A DNA stretch of 36,397 nt from Gammaproteobacteria bacterium (GTDB taxonomy: Bacteria > Pseudomonadota > Gammaproteobacteria > Steroidobacterales > Woeseiaceae): contig JAOUHU010000030.1 of NCBI GenBank assembly GCA_029884455.1, positions 1 to 36,397 on the forward strand, in the 5' to 3' direction. The translations under genes and the position numbers were made by a program. The notes beneath the pieces are model-generated. The model searched no databases. It was not told the DNA's origin and was given only the letters and a program-made list of their open reading frames with translations. Shown in pieces: positions 12,313 through 22,300 of the stretch (position 1 is its first letter; each line of letters begins with the position of its first letter).

Positions 12313-14379
12313 TCAAATGACTGGCCGTTCTCGGCCAACTTGCTCGCAGTCGTCATCGGCATCAATGCGGCGCGCGCATTCGTGCCCTGAATACACAGCG
12401 TGCACGATTGCGCCGGGCGTGCGGCAGTCTCCGATGCTGCGCAGCTTGCCGATACCGGCATCGGCCAGTGCATCCGGCCTGGAAGCCAGTTCGCGGTACA
12501 GGTCGTCATTCGGCGTCCGTGCGCCGACGATGACGAGCGCGCCACATTCGATCGTTCGCACAGTCCGGTCGCGATAGATACTCGTTAATTCAACCATGCC
12601 TTGCGCATAACGGGTGACCATCTGCTCGAGCTCAGTGCGTATCCGCAGTTCGAGCATCCGCGATCGGATCTCGGCCAGTTCGTTGTTCATGAAGGTCCAG
12701 GCGGACACGGCGCTGGCGTTGCTGACGATGGTGACGTCGTGGCCACTTGCGCGCAGCAGTTCAGCCAGGCAACTGCCCATGTAATAGTGGTCGAAGTCGT
12801 AAATCACGACCGGGCCATCGAGCGTCACACCGGCCAACACCTCGTCCGGTGTGAATACAGAATCGTTATCGAGCGCCGCGGCCGGATAGCCATCGAGGCC
12901 GAGAATCCCGGCCGACCAGTTAGCGCCGGTGGCAATCACCGCATAATCGCAGTCAAAGTCGAGCACTTCCCCGGCGGACAGCAGGTTGCCGCAATAAATT
13001 TCCACGTTAGGCATTTTCCGGATCAGGTTGGTACGGTAATCCCGCACCCGCGACCAGCTCGCCAATCCCGGCAATCTCGATTCGATCGCCACGCGCCCGC
13101 CCAATGCATCGCGCGCTTCGGCAAGCGTTACCGCGAAGCCGCGCTGCCCGAGCGCCCTGGCGCACTCGAGCCCGGCCGGACCGGCGCCGACGATCAGTAC
13201 CCGCTGTTCGGGATCACCCTTCGGGATGCGTTCCGGATGCCAATTGCGTCGCCACTCCTCGCCCATGGTCGGGTTCTGCGTGCATCGAACCGGCACGCAA
13301 TCGTGATAGCCCGAGACGCAGATGTTGCACCCTATGCACTCGCGAATTTCATCCTCGCGGCCCTCATTGATCTTGTTCGGCAGGAACGGATCCGCAATTG
13401 ACGGCCGTGCCGCGCCGATCAGGTCGAGAATGCCGCGTTTGATCTGGCTGACCATCGCATCAGGCGAGGTGAATCGGCCAGTGCCGACCACGGGCTTCGA
13501 GGTCAGCGATTTTGCGAAGCTGACGTACGGCTCCTGCGCACCCTGCTCGCTGAAGCGCGCCGACGCGGTTTCGACCACCCAGCTTGACGACTTCAGGTCC
13601 CAGAGATCCGGGAGTTCCGCCAGCATCGAGACGATCTCGTGCGCCTCCGATTGCATGGTTTCTCCGGGCACCCTGAGTAATTCGTCGGTGCTGAAGCGCA
13701 GCGCAATGGCACACTGGTTGCCGACCGCATTTTTCATGTCCTCAAGGATTTCGCGCGTCAGCCGGACGCGATTCTCGAGGCTGCCACCGTACTCGTCGGT
13801 GCGCTGGTTTACCGCCGGCAGCAGGAATTGATACGGCCCGAAATTCATGCCCGAGTAGATGTACACGATGTCGAAACCGGCCGACCTGGCGCGCTTTGCA
13901 GCGTCGACGTGCCAGCGACGCAGGTCCCGAATGTCCTGCTTGTCCATAGTGCGCGACTTGGCGAGGCTGATCCATCCGGGGTAGGTCGGCTCAGCGCTGA
14001 TTCCGGAGGCCGACAGCAACGGTATGCGCGTCATGCGATTGCCGGTGACGGCACCGCCGTGCCACAACTCGACTCCTGCAAGTGCACCGTGGCGATGCAC
14101 GGCGTCAACCATCAACGCATGTACCTTGATGTCTGCATCGTCCCAAAGCCGGCAATTGGGCAACGGCGAGTCGTCGGAACTCGGGTGGATCGAGCAGTAA
14201 CCGGTATTGACAACGCCCCAGCCACCTTCGGCGCGCACCTCACGCATCGACGCACGCGTGTGCGGCATCTGGTTGCCGGTGCCAAGCGCATGCGGTGTGC
14301 AATAGAAACGGTTCGGCGCGGTTACGGGTCCGATCCTGACCGGTTCGAAGAGAATGTCGTAGCGTGGATTCCTGCTCAA
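12313..14379 (-). CDS. trimethylamine/dimethylamine dehydrogenase-like flavoprotein (FMN, 4Fe-4S, FAD/NAD domain)
   Basis: 688 residues from a TTG start. This start is chosen because SRNPRYDILFEPVRIGP aligns with the true N-terminus of TMADH; a GTG at 14445 would extend it by 22 residues almost onto the divergent soxB. An old-yellow-enzyme TIM barrel (about 1-340) is followed by CIGCNICVSGYHDCVPVRC, which holds four Fe-S cysteines in TMADH-like spacing, and a nucleotide-binding domain (VLIVGAGPAGLECARAL). Against TMADH as I recall it, the cysteine that covalently holds FMN is Ala31 here, the active-site His in YGAH is Met (YSGM), and Trp355 (numbered by the Fe-S cysteines) is Tyr. It is closer to TMADH/DMADH than to the dimethylglycine demethylase DgcA. 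An N-methyl substrate is likely given soxBDAG next door, but its identity is open. Confidence 0.82.
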   Translation of the reverse strand: MSRNPRYDILFEPVRIGPVTAPNRFYCTPHALGTGNQMPHTRASMREVRAEGGWGVVNTGYCSIHPSSDDSPLPNCRLWDDADIKVHALMVDAVHRHGALAGVELWHGGAVTGNRMTRIPLLSASGISAEPTYPGWISLAKSRTMDKQDIRDLRRWHVDAAKRARSAGFDIVYIYSGMNFGPYQFLLPAVNQRTDEYGGSLENRVRLTREILEDMKNAVGNQCAIALRFSTDELLRVPGETMQSEAHEIVSMLAELPDLWDLKSSSWVVETASARFSEQGAQEPYVSFAKSLTSKPVVGTGRFTSPDAMVSQIKRGILDLIGAARPSIADPFLPNKINEGREDEIRECIGCNICVSGYHDCVPVRCTQNPTMGEEWRRNWHPERIPKGDPEQRVLIVGAGPAGLECARALGQRGFAVTLAEARDALGGRVAIESRLPGLASWSRVRDYRTNLIRKMPNVEIYCGNLLSAGEVLDFDCDYAVIATGANWSAGILGLDGYPAAALDNDSVFTPDEVLAGVTLDGPVVIYDFDHYYMGSCLAELLRASGHDVTIVSNASAVSAWTFMNNELAEIRSRMLELRIRTELEQMVTRYAQGMVELTSIYRDRTVRTIECGALVIVGARTPNDDLYRELASRPDALADAGIGKLRSIGDCRTPGAIVHAVYSGHECARRIDADDDCEQVGRERPVI

Positions 14380-14410
14380 GAGCCTGCCTGCCTGTCCGAG
14401 TTGCCGACGG

Positions 14411-14440
14411 TTGGAGTGCTGCCTGCGCTTAGCGTACGAT
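14411..14440 (+). promoter_or_regulatory. weak promoter candidate for soxBDAG
   Basis: TTGGAG (14411-14416) and TACGAT (14435-14440) are 18 bases apart in the 69-base divergent gap. Transcription would start within a few bases of the soxB ATG, which has no visible Shine-Dalgarno, so a leaderless or nearly leaderless transcript is possible. Confidence 0.3.
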
Positions 14441-14448
14441 CCCACGCC

Positions 14449-15693
14449 ATGAAAGGCTATTCCGCGTTTTCACTCATTCGCAATGCACTGCAGGGTCATC
14501 GGCACTGGCAGCCCCTGTGGCGTAATCCAGAGCCAAAGAGATCCTACGATGTTGTGATCATCGGCGCCGGTGGTCATGGCCTTGCCACAGCCTACTATCT
14601 CGCCAGCAAGCATGGCATCCGTAACGTCGCCGTGCTGGAAAAAGGCTATCTTGGTGGTGGCAACTCCGGGCGCAATACCCAGGTTACGCGCTCGAATTAT
14701 TTCTGGCCGCAAAGCGCTGCGTTCTTCGATCATTCCCTCAAACTTTACGAAGGACTGGGTCTCGATCTCAATTTCAACATCATGTTTAGTCAGCGCGGCG
14801 TACTGACGGTGGCGCACAGCCAGCACGAAATCGAGATGATGCGCCGTTGGACAAACGCCTTGCAGATTAACCGCGTCGACTCGGAGCTGTTAACCCCTGC
14901 GGAAATCAGGCAGATCGAGCCGCTCATTAACCTGCATTCACGCTTCCCGGTGGTCGGCGGTTATATCCAGCGGCGTGCGGGAATATCCCGGCACGATGCC
15001 GTGGTCTGGGGCTTCGCGCGCGCCGCCAGCGCGCTCGGCGTCGACATCATCCAGCAATGCGAGGTAACAGGTCTCGATATCACGGACGGTGCCGTAACCG
15101 GCGTGCAGACCAATCGCGGGGATATCGACGCCGGCAAAGTGTGCATCGCGGTGGCCGGCAACACCAGCATGCTCGCCGCAATGGCCGGCTTCCGCGTGCC
15201 GATTGTCAGCATGGCCTTGCAGGCGATGGTGAGTGAGCCCGTAAAACCCTGTCTGAATACGATGCTGGGTTCGACGACGATACATATGTACGTGAGCCAG
15301 TCGGATCGTGGCGAGATTGTGCTGGGCGGTGGGGCTGATGCCTACCCCAGCTATGCACAGCGAGGCGGCATTCCGATCGTTGAGGAAAACGTTGCTGCAG
15401 TGCTTGAGCTGTTACCTGCTTTCAGTTCCCTGCGGTTGATGCGTCAGTGGGCCGGCATCAACGACATCACGCCGGATACGACACCGATCATGGGCAGTAC
15501 GCCGGTACGCAATTTATATATCAGCGGCGGCTGGGGCACGGGTGGCTACAAGGCAATCCCGGCGGGCGGCGATACGATGGCGTATACGATTGCAAATGAT
15601 GAGCCGCACGCGCTTATCAGGGACTTTGGCCTGGATCGCTTCGAGCGCGGCGCGCTGATCGACGAGGGCGCGGCATCCGGAGTTGCACACTAG
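14449..15693 (+). CDS. soxB: sarcosine oxidase, beta subunit
   Basis: 414 residues starting MKGYSAFSLIRNALQGH, the usual opening of heterotetrameric sarcosine oxidase beta subunits. The FAD motif is VVIIGAGGHGLATAYYLA (about 34-50). His182 in GISRHDAVVWGFARAA is at the position that carries covalent FMN in this family. The C-terminal part contains MRQWAGINDITPDTTPIMG and ISGGWGTGGYKAIPAGG. It catalyses oxidative N-demethylation of sarcosine or a related N-methyl amino acid with the alpha, gamma and delta subunits. First gene of a coupled operon: its TAG overlaps the GTG of soxD. N-methylglutamate dehydrogenase (mgdABCD) has the same subunit set, so the substrate is not fixed by sequence. Confidence 0.93.
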   Translation: MKGYSAFSLIRNALQGHRHWQPLWRNPEPKRSYDVVIIGAGGHGLATAYYLASKHGIRNVAVLEKGYLGGGNSGRNTQVTRSNYFWPQSAAFFDHSLKLYEGLGLDLNFNIMFSQRGVLTVAHSQHEIEMMRRWTNALQINRVDSELLTPAEIRQIEPLINLHSRFPVVGGYIQRRAGISRHDAVVWGFARAASALGVDIIQQCEVTGLDITDGAVTGVQTNRGDIDAGKVCIAVAGNTSMLAAMAGFRVPIVSMALQAMVSEPVKPCLNTMLGSTTIHMYVSQSDRGEIVLGGGADAYPSYAQRGGIPIVEENVAAVLELLPAFSSLRLMRQWAGINDITPDTTPIMGSTPVRNLYISGGWGTGGYKAIPAGGDTMAYTIANDEPHALIRDFGLDRFERGALIDEGAASGVAH

Positions 15694-15968
15694 TGCTGCG
15701 GCTTGATTGCCCGTTTTGCGGCACGCGTGACGAGGCCGAGTTTCGCTGTGGCGGTGATGCGCATGTCGAACGACCGGGCCAGGACGTCAGTGATGCGACC
15801 TGGGCCGACTACCTGTTCAATCACGACAACCCGAAGGGCCTGCATCTCGAGCGCTGGTGCCACGTCTTCGGTTGCGGGCAGTGGTTCAACGTGGCCCGCG
15901 ATACGCTGACGCATGAAATTCACGCTGTCTATTACATGGGCGAAGCGGCCCCCGAGCGATATCGATGA
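15693..15968 (+). CDS. soxD: sarcosine oxidase, delta subunit
   Basis: 91 residues from a GTG overlapping the soxB stop (TAGTG). Zinc ligand pattern CPFCG near residue 6 and WCHVFGCGQWF in the middle, followed by RDTLTHEIHAVYYMGE, is diagnostic of the small delta subunit. It overlaps soxA by four bases (ATGA). Confidence 0.92.
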   Translation: MLRLDCPFCGTRDEAEFRCGGDAHVERPGQDVSDATWADYLFNHDNPKGLHLERWCHVFGCGQWFNVARDTLTHEIHAVYYMGEAAPERYR

Positions 15969-18808
15969 GGCGGGCATTGCGCAGCGAGCAGGGTGGTCGT
16001 ATTGACCGGTCGAAACCGCTCGACTTCGTTTTCAACGGTAAAGCCATGCAGGGTTACGCGGGCGACACGCTGGCCTCAGCCTTGCTCGCGAACGGCGTGC
16101 GCATGGTCAGTCGCAGTTTCAAATTCCATCGGCCGCGCGGCATTGTGTCGGCGGGCGTGGAAGAGTCGGGCGGATTACTCGCTGTCGACCACGGTACGGG
16201 ACTGCAGCCGATCGTGCGTAGCACGCAAATGCCGCTCGTCGATGGACTGCGGGCGGAATCACAGAACTGCTTTCCGTCACTGAATTTTGATTTGCTGCGC
16301 ATATTCGATGTGACGCGCTCGCTGTGGCCGGCCGGTTTTTACAACAAGATATTCAAATGGCCCAACTGGCATGTATACGAATGGGCGGTCCGCCGCGCCG
16401 CGGGGCTGGGTCGTTTGCCGGATGGCGCGCGGTCTGCCCGCTTTTGCCACATGAATGCCCATTGCGATGTCCTCGTGGTGGGCGGCGGCCCGTCAGGACT
16501 GAGCGCCGCGTTGCAGGCGGCCCGCGCGGGCGAGGATGTGCTGCTGGTCGAACTGGACGTTGAGCCCGGCGGCTCGTTGTTGCATGACGCGAGCGGCCTG
16601 GACGGCCAGCCGCCGTTGGCCTGGCTGGCCAGGACGCTTGCGGAGTTGCAGGCCACCGGCAACGTCAGGATCCTGACGCTGGCGACCGTGGTCGGATATT
16701 ACGACTGCAATGTGCTGACGATTCACGATCGCGTCGCTGCGTACCGTCGCGAGGATCCGATCGAAGTGTTCTGGAAAGTGCGTGCGGGCCGTGTCGTGCT
16801 TGCGACCGGTGCCATCGAGCAACCGCTCATGTTCGGCAACAATGACCTGCCTGGAATCATGCTCGCCGGCGCGATGCAAAAATATGCCGGGCGCTACGCC
16901 GTGCGCTGTGGCCAGCGCGTCGTGGCCGTTATAAATAACGACCTGGCCTGGCGGTCGGTGCTGGCGCTGCCCGGGGCCGGAATCGGCCTTGACGCGATTA
17001 TCGACAGTCGCCACAGCATCAACGATGCCTTGCTCGACCAGGCACGTGAGCACGGTATCGATGTGTTTCCGGGCGCCAGCCCCGTGGCTGCTGCCGGATC
17101 GACTGCTGTGCGAAAACTGCAGTTTCGTGACCATGACGGGCGTGCGCGGACTATTGCTTGTGATGCCATCGCGATGTCGGGTGGCCTGAGCCCAACCTTG
17201 CACCTGTATTCGCAGGCCGGCGGCCGGCTGCGCTACGACCAGCGGCTGGCGTGTTTCCTGCCACAAGAGTGCCGGCAGGATGTCGTGGTCACAGGCGCTG
17301 CGAACGGCGAATTCGCGACTCCCGAAACGTACAACATCGGTTCGCGCAAGCCATCCGCGGCGAACAGCAGTGTGCAGTGGGTCGACTTTCTGCACGATGT
17401 TACGGTATCGGATGTCGAGCTCGCCTGCCGCGAGAATTTGCGCTCGGTTGAACACGTGAAACGCTATACGACCACTGGTATGGCGGCGGACCAGGGCAAG
17501 ACCAGTAACCTGAACGCCTTGACGCTGCTCGGCGAGCTCACCGGGCGAAGTCCGGGAGAGGTCGGCACCACGACGTTTCGCCCGATGTTCATGCCGGTCA
17601 CGATGGGTGCGATTGCTGGCGTCAGGCGCGGTGAGTTTTATGCGCCGGCGAAACGCCTGGCAGCACATGACTGGCATGCGACGCAAGGCGCCGTGTTTGA
17701 GGACTACGGCGGCTGGCAGCGACCTGCGTATTACGGCAGCGATCGCGATGCGTGTGTCCGCCGGGAAACCTTGCTGGTCCGCCAGGCCGCAGGGCTTTTC
17801 GATGCCTCACCGCTCGGCAAGATCGAAGTGCAAGGACCTGATGCAGCGGAATTTCTGAATCGCATCTACATCCACAGTGTGCCAACCCTGAAGCAAGGCA
17901 AGGTTCGATACAGCCTGATGCTGAATGAGAACGGCATCATCATTGACGATGGCGTTTTCGTCCGGCTTGCGGATGACCACTTCCTGCTCAATACGACGTC
18001 GGCAGGTGCTAACGCGATTGCAGCCTGGCTCGAAGAGTGGCAGCAGTGCGAGTGGCCCCGGATGGAACTTGTGATAAACCCGGTAACTTCGCAGTGGGCG
18101 GTGGTAACCGTGGCGGGTCCCAGGGCGCGCGATGTGTTGTGTAGCCTGGCCGGCATGACCGACTTGTCGACTCAGGCATTTCCGCATATGAGTTTTGCAA
18201 GCGGCGTGTTCGAAGATGGATGCCCGTATCGAATTCAGCGCGTAAGTTTCAGCGGAGAATTGAGCTACGAACTCAGCGTACCGGCCAATCGTGCGACCGG
18301 GTTTTTCGAACGCATCTGGGATGCCGGCCAGCCTTTCGGCATTGGATTGTTTGGTATTGAAAGCCTGATGATCTTGCGCCTTGAAAAAGGTTTCCTGCAT
18401 GTCGGCGGTGACACGGACACGACGAGCAATCCATTCGACGCCGGATTCGGCCGGGTCATCAGCAACAAGCGCGGCGATTTTATCGGTGCACGGTCGCTGC
18501 AGCGTGCCGAGGACCGCCGTAACGACCGCCGGCAGCTGGTTGGTTTCGAAGTGGTCGATCGGGATGCGGTCGTTCTGGCCGGTGCGCATGTCGTAACCGG
18601 GACCGGCGACGCCCGACGCAGCGAAGGCTTCGTGACCTCGGCCTGTCACAGCCCGACTCTCGCCAGGACTATAGGACTTGCCTTGCTCGAGCGAGGCTTC
18701 GAGCGCGGCGGCGAGGAAATTCAACTGTATGACCAGGGACGGCTGGTAACGGCGCGCATAGTCGATGCCCGCTTCTATGACCCGCAGGGGGAGCGTATGC
18801 ATGGCTGA
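15965..18808 (+). CDS. soxA: sarcosine oxidase, alpha subunit
   Basis: 947 residues, full length. The N-terminus (about 15-105) is the ferredoxin-like fold of the family (LDFVFNGKAMQGYAGDTLAS, FKFHRPRGI). The NAD/FAD-type dinucleotide motif is VVGGGPSGLSAAL near 171-182. The C-terminal part from about 570 (HDWHATQGAVFEDYGGWQRPAYY onward) is the GcvT-like tetrahydrofolate-binding domain, which takes up the one-carbon unit as methylene-THF. Start and stop overlap the neighbouring subunit genes (4 and 8 bases), so expression is coupled. Confidence 0.93.
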   Translation: MRRALRSEQGGRIDRSKPLDFVFNGKAMQGYAGDTLASALLANGVRMVSRSFKFHRPRGIVSAGVEESGGLLAVDHGTGLQPIVRSTQMPLVDGLRAESQNCFPSLNFDLLRIFDVTRSLWPAGFYNKIFKWPNWHVYEWAVRRAAGLGRLPDGARSARFCHMNAHCDVLVVGGGPSGLSAALQAARAGEDVLLVELDVEPGGSLLHDASGLDGQPPLAWLARTLAELQATGNVRILTLATVVGYYDCNVLTIHDRVAAYRREDPIEVFWKVRAGRVVLATGAIEQPLMFGNNDLPGIMLAGAMQKYAGRYAVRCGQRVVAVINNDLAWRSVLALPGAGIGLDAIIDSRHSINDALLDQAREHGIDVFPGASPVAAAGSTAVRKLQFRDHDGRARTIACDAIAMSGGLSPTLHLYSQAGGRLRYDQRLACFLPQECRQDVVVTGAANGEFATPETYNIGSRKPSAANSSVQWVDFLHDVTVSDVELACRENLRSVEHVKRYTTTGMAADQGKTSNLNALTLLGELTGRSPGEVGTTTFRPMFMPVTMGAIAGVRRGEFYAPAKRLAAHDWHATQGAVFEDYGGWQRPAYYGSDRDACVRRETLLVRQAAGLFDASPLGKIEVQGPDAAEFLNRIYIHSVPTLKQGKVRYSLMLNENGIIIDDGVFVRLADDHFLLNTTSAGANAIAAWLEEWQQCEWPRMELVINPVTSQWAVVTVAGPRARDVLCSLAGMTDLSTQAFPHMSFASGVFEDGCPYRIQRVSFSGELSYELSVPANRATGFFERIWDAGQPFGIGLFGIESLMILRLEKGFLHVGGDTDTTSNPFDAGFGRVISNKRGDFIGARSLQRAEDRRNDRRQLVGFEVVDRDAVVLAGAHVVTGTGDARRSEGFVTSACHSPTLARTIGLALLERGFERGGEEIQLYDQGRLVTARIVDARFYDPQGERMHG

Positions 18809-19307
18809 TCGAATCGAAATGCGTTCGATCGTATCCCTGAAAGTGGCGAGGCAGTCGGTTGACCGCGCGCGCGCCTGCATGCATCTGGCGGAGCCGTTGC
18901 GGGCATGCGGCAGTGATCCGCAAAGCTTGTGGCTTGGCCCGGATCGCTGGCTGCTGGTCAGCGATACGACGACCGCTGCTGTGATCATCGATTCGTGCCA
19001 GCGGGCGCTTGCCGGAATACTCCACAATGCGGTCGACTACTCTTCCGGGCTCGCCGTGTTCCGGCTCGCGGGCGTCGGGGCGCGACAATTGCTCGCGACC
19101 GGAACCGGCATCGACCTCAGGCCGGCGAGCTTCGCGGCGGGCAGCTGTTGCCGCACGCGCCTGGCGCAGGTCGCAGCCGTAATCGTCGCTGCGCATGCCG
19201 AGGTTTTCGAAGTTTACGTTGACCGCAGCTACGAGACCTACCTGGCCAACTGGATGGCCGAGTCGTCGAGCATCTGTTTCTCATACCTGGGCGTCGCTCG
19301 CGGATAA
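18801..19307 (+). CDS. soxG: sarcosine oxidase, gamma subunit
   Basis: 168 residues from the ATG at 18801, overlapping the soxA stop by eight bases. SLWLGPDRWLLVSD, AVDYSSGLAVFRLAGVGARQLLATGTGIDL and FEVYVDRSYETYLANWM are typical of the gamma subunit, a folate-binding GcvT-like fragment. Last gene of the operon; a palindromic terminator begins four bases after its stop. Confidence 0.9.
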   Translation: MADRIEMRSIVSLKVARQSVDRARACMHLAEPLRACGSDPQSLWLGPDRWLLVSDTTTAAVIIDSCQRALAGILHNAVDYSSGLAVFRLAGVGARQLLATGTGIDLRPASFAAGSCCRTRLAQVAAVIVAAHAEVFEVYVDRSYETYLANWMAESSSICFSYLGVARG

Positions 19308-19310
19308 GAA

Positions 19311-19345
19311 AAAGGGGTCAGAGCCCGAAGGGCTCTGACCCCTTT
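19311..19345. terminator. bidirectional terminator, 16-bp perfect palindrome (GGGGTCAGAGCC family)
   Basis: AAAGGGGTCAGAGCCC (19311-19326) and GGGCTCTGACCCCTTT (19330-19345) are exact complements with a GAA loop. It lies between the convergent soxG (stop 19307) and TonB receptor (stop 19366) genes, with A/T runs at both ends. The 12-base core is shared with the island palindrome at 4022-4074, so it is also a dispersed repeat. Confidence 0.8.
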
Positions 19346-19365
19346 CGTTTGAACGCCAGGGGCGA

Positions 19366-22300
19366 CTAAAAATCGAGCCGGACGTCGATGTAATAGCTCC
19401 TGCCGATATCGCGATGCACATCTCCCCAATAGCCAAAGCTTTCATCCGCCAGCGGTGCGCGCTCATCGAAGACGTTATTCATACCGAGGCGAACGCGCGC
19501 GTCGATATCGCCGAAAGCCTCGAAGTTGTAATCGGCTGACGCATTGAAGGTCGTCATCGACGGGATAACATACTTCGTGCCATCGTCAAGCGTGGCGCCG
19601 GTATCGATGAAGTCGCTGATGTAGAGACCCGATATCGCTGCACCCCAGTCGCCCCGGCGCCAGCTCAGTCTCGCGGTTTGCTTCTGGCGCGGGTTGGCAT
19701 CGGCGCGAATCAGGTTGCCGAAACCCTCAATCGAAACGTTCGCCGGCAATATGCCCGCCTCCTGGGCTTCGAAAAGGGCGGTTGCCTCAGGGCCGGGAAC
19801 CTGGTCGTACTCGTCGAGGAAGGCCGCAACATAACGCAGGTCGATCTCGCCGATCGGTGTGTCGTAATTGAAGTAAACGCCGATATCGTGACCTTTGACC
19901 TTGCGCACATCGAGATTGGCGTAGGAATCGTTGACGATGGTCACTTCACCGACCGGGCAGATGCCGGCCGCTGCGAACAACGCCAGTTCGTCCGGTTCCA
20001 GCGTCGATGCCGGCAGACGCTCCACTCTCGGGTTTCCGGCCGGATTCGCACAATTGCTGACGCCCGCTTCGATCAATGACAGCAGGCCGAGCGCCGTATG
20101 ATTTGCTTCGCCGAACAGGCCGATCGTGTCCTGCTTTTCGATACTCCAGTAATCGAGCGTCAAAGTAAGGTGTTCATTGGCATCGACAACGATACCGACG
20201 GACGTGTTGTCGGACTCCTCCGGTACAAGATCATCGCTGCCGCCGGCAGCACGCAGCATCGGATAGTTGCAGTCAAACGTGTCCTGATTCGGATCGACGA
20301 AAAGGCAGACGTAATCGTCATTGGAATTTGAACGCGTGAAGTCACCCTCGTTGACGGTCACCAGGTTGGGTACGCGCAGCGCTTCCGACCACGAGCCACG
20401 AATCAATAACTGGTCGATGACACGCCAGCCGAAGGCCACCTTGCCGACTGTTGCGTCGCCGACGTCTGAATAGTCCTCGTATCGCAGCGCCAGCTGCAGA
20501 TCGAGATTCGAGAACACCGGCACCTGCAATTCGGCAAATGCGGAGACCACATCGCGGTCACCTTTGCTGTCGGCGCTCGGGCTCGAGTTCATGACATCCG
20601 AAATATCCGGGAATGTCGAGCCGGCGGTATCGGTGAACACGATGGTGCCATCGAGCCTCGGATCGCGATCGTCGACGAAGGATTCGGTGCGAAACTCCAC
20701 GCCGCCCAACACGCCGACCGGTCCGGCGGGCAGATTGAACAGTTCGTTGTGCGATACCTTGAAATCGACGGTACCGAGCTCGGTTTCGTTGTCGCGGCGT
20801 ACGGTAATGAGCGCTCGCTCGAGGTTCGAGCCCTCGAGGTCTCCGGCGAAAGGATTGATGGCGGCCGCGGTGGTATCGTTCAAACCTTGCTGCAACAGGC
20901 TGTTCGAAACACGATTATAGGTGATGTCTGCTTTTTCGGAACGCGACCATGAAACAGCACCTTCCCAGTCCCACTCGCCCCAGGAGCCGCGCAAGCCAGT
21001 CAGAAAACGGAAATCGTCACCATGATTGTCGACCACGCGCGGTACCTGCGCCCAGCGGTAGAAATCGAACGTCATCGCTACGCCAGTGCATGGCACGCCC
21101 GTACCGATGATGCTGGCATCCAGGCGATTGGGCGAACTGCAGGGGCCGAAAGGATTGTAGTAATTGTTCGCAGCGATGACGTGACTCGCGACGGCCCCCA
21201 GCTTGGTCGATGCATGACGGTAAGTGGTGGTTCTGGATGCATAGCCTGACAGTTCGGTAAAACTCGACACGCCATTTTCAAATTCATGGTTCAGGAACAC
21301 GAATGTGGTGTAACGCTCGAGATCCGAGTACAGGTCGCGATTCACATTGTTGTTGTACTGGTAGGTGCCCTGGCCATCCACAGCGCCACAGGTGCCGTAG
21401 CCGAGGTCCCACTGGCAGCGTGGATCGCCGGTCGGGTAGGTCTCGAATTCTCCAGCGCTGTCCCAGATCGTGCCCGTCAGTCCCAGTGAGCTGACGCTCG
21501 AGATGATGTCGTACTGACCGTACTGTGAATGTGAACTGTTATTGTCAAAGTCGTCCAACCAGGGCGAATCCGCCGGGACGAGGCGCGTCATGTCGCTGTT
21601 CGCCCACTTCGGGTCGTCCTGGGAATTGACCGGGTCGCGGCCATAGGCATCGAACAAAACGGTGATATTGGTGCGATCACCGTTAAAATTCCTGCCCCAC
21701 TCAAGGCTGAAGTCGATGTCGTTGCGCGGCAGGCCTTCAAACTCTGCGTACTTCACGTTTACGCTCAAGCCTTCGTAATCTTTTTTGGTGACGTAATTCA
21801 CGACGCCCGCGACCGCGTCTGCGCCGTAAATAGCCGAGGCACCATCGCGCAGCACTTCGACTCTTTCCAGGGCGGCCAGCGGCAAGGTCTGTGAATTCAC
21901 GCTGTTCACAGGTACGAAGCTGCCACCAACCTGTTCGGTCTGGTAGGAGGCCATATTGACAACCCGCCGGCCGTTCAGCAGAACCAGTGTGTTGCCGGTG
22001 CCAAGATTCCGCAGGTTAAAGGCGCCGACGTCGCCGCGAGCGGAATTGACACCACCGCTGATATTCTCGGACTCGCTGAAATAGTTCGAGCCTTGCTCGG
22101 CCATCATGTCCAGCAGTTCGTCGCCGGAGTCGACGCCGAGCGCCTCGATATCGGCCGAAGTCAGGACGGAAACCGCGAGCGCATCGGAAATTGTGGCACC
22201 CCTGATCTGCGAGCCGACCACGACCACCTCTTCGACCGACTCATCGCCGGAATTGACGCCGTCCTGGGCAAATACATTGCTGGTAGGGAAACTCAGCAGC

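Noticed and set aside
12258..12545. Alternative minus-strand frame at the TMADH-like 3' end
   Set aside because: The true frame keeps the family-like ending VYSGHECARRIDADDD...RERPVI, so no frameshift is needed.
14380..14445. GTG start for the TMADH-like gene
   Set aside because: The extra 22 residues are absent from the family and would leave no divergent promoter; the TTG at 14379 aligns with the TMADH N-terminus.
13828..14448. N-terminal extension of soxB
   Set aside because: It lies antisense to conserved TMADH-like codons; the family N-terminus starts at 14449.
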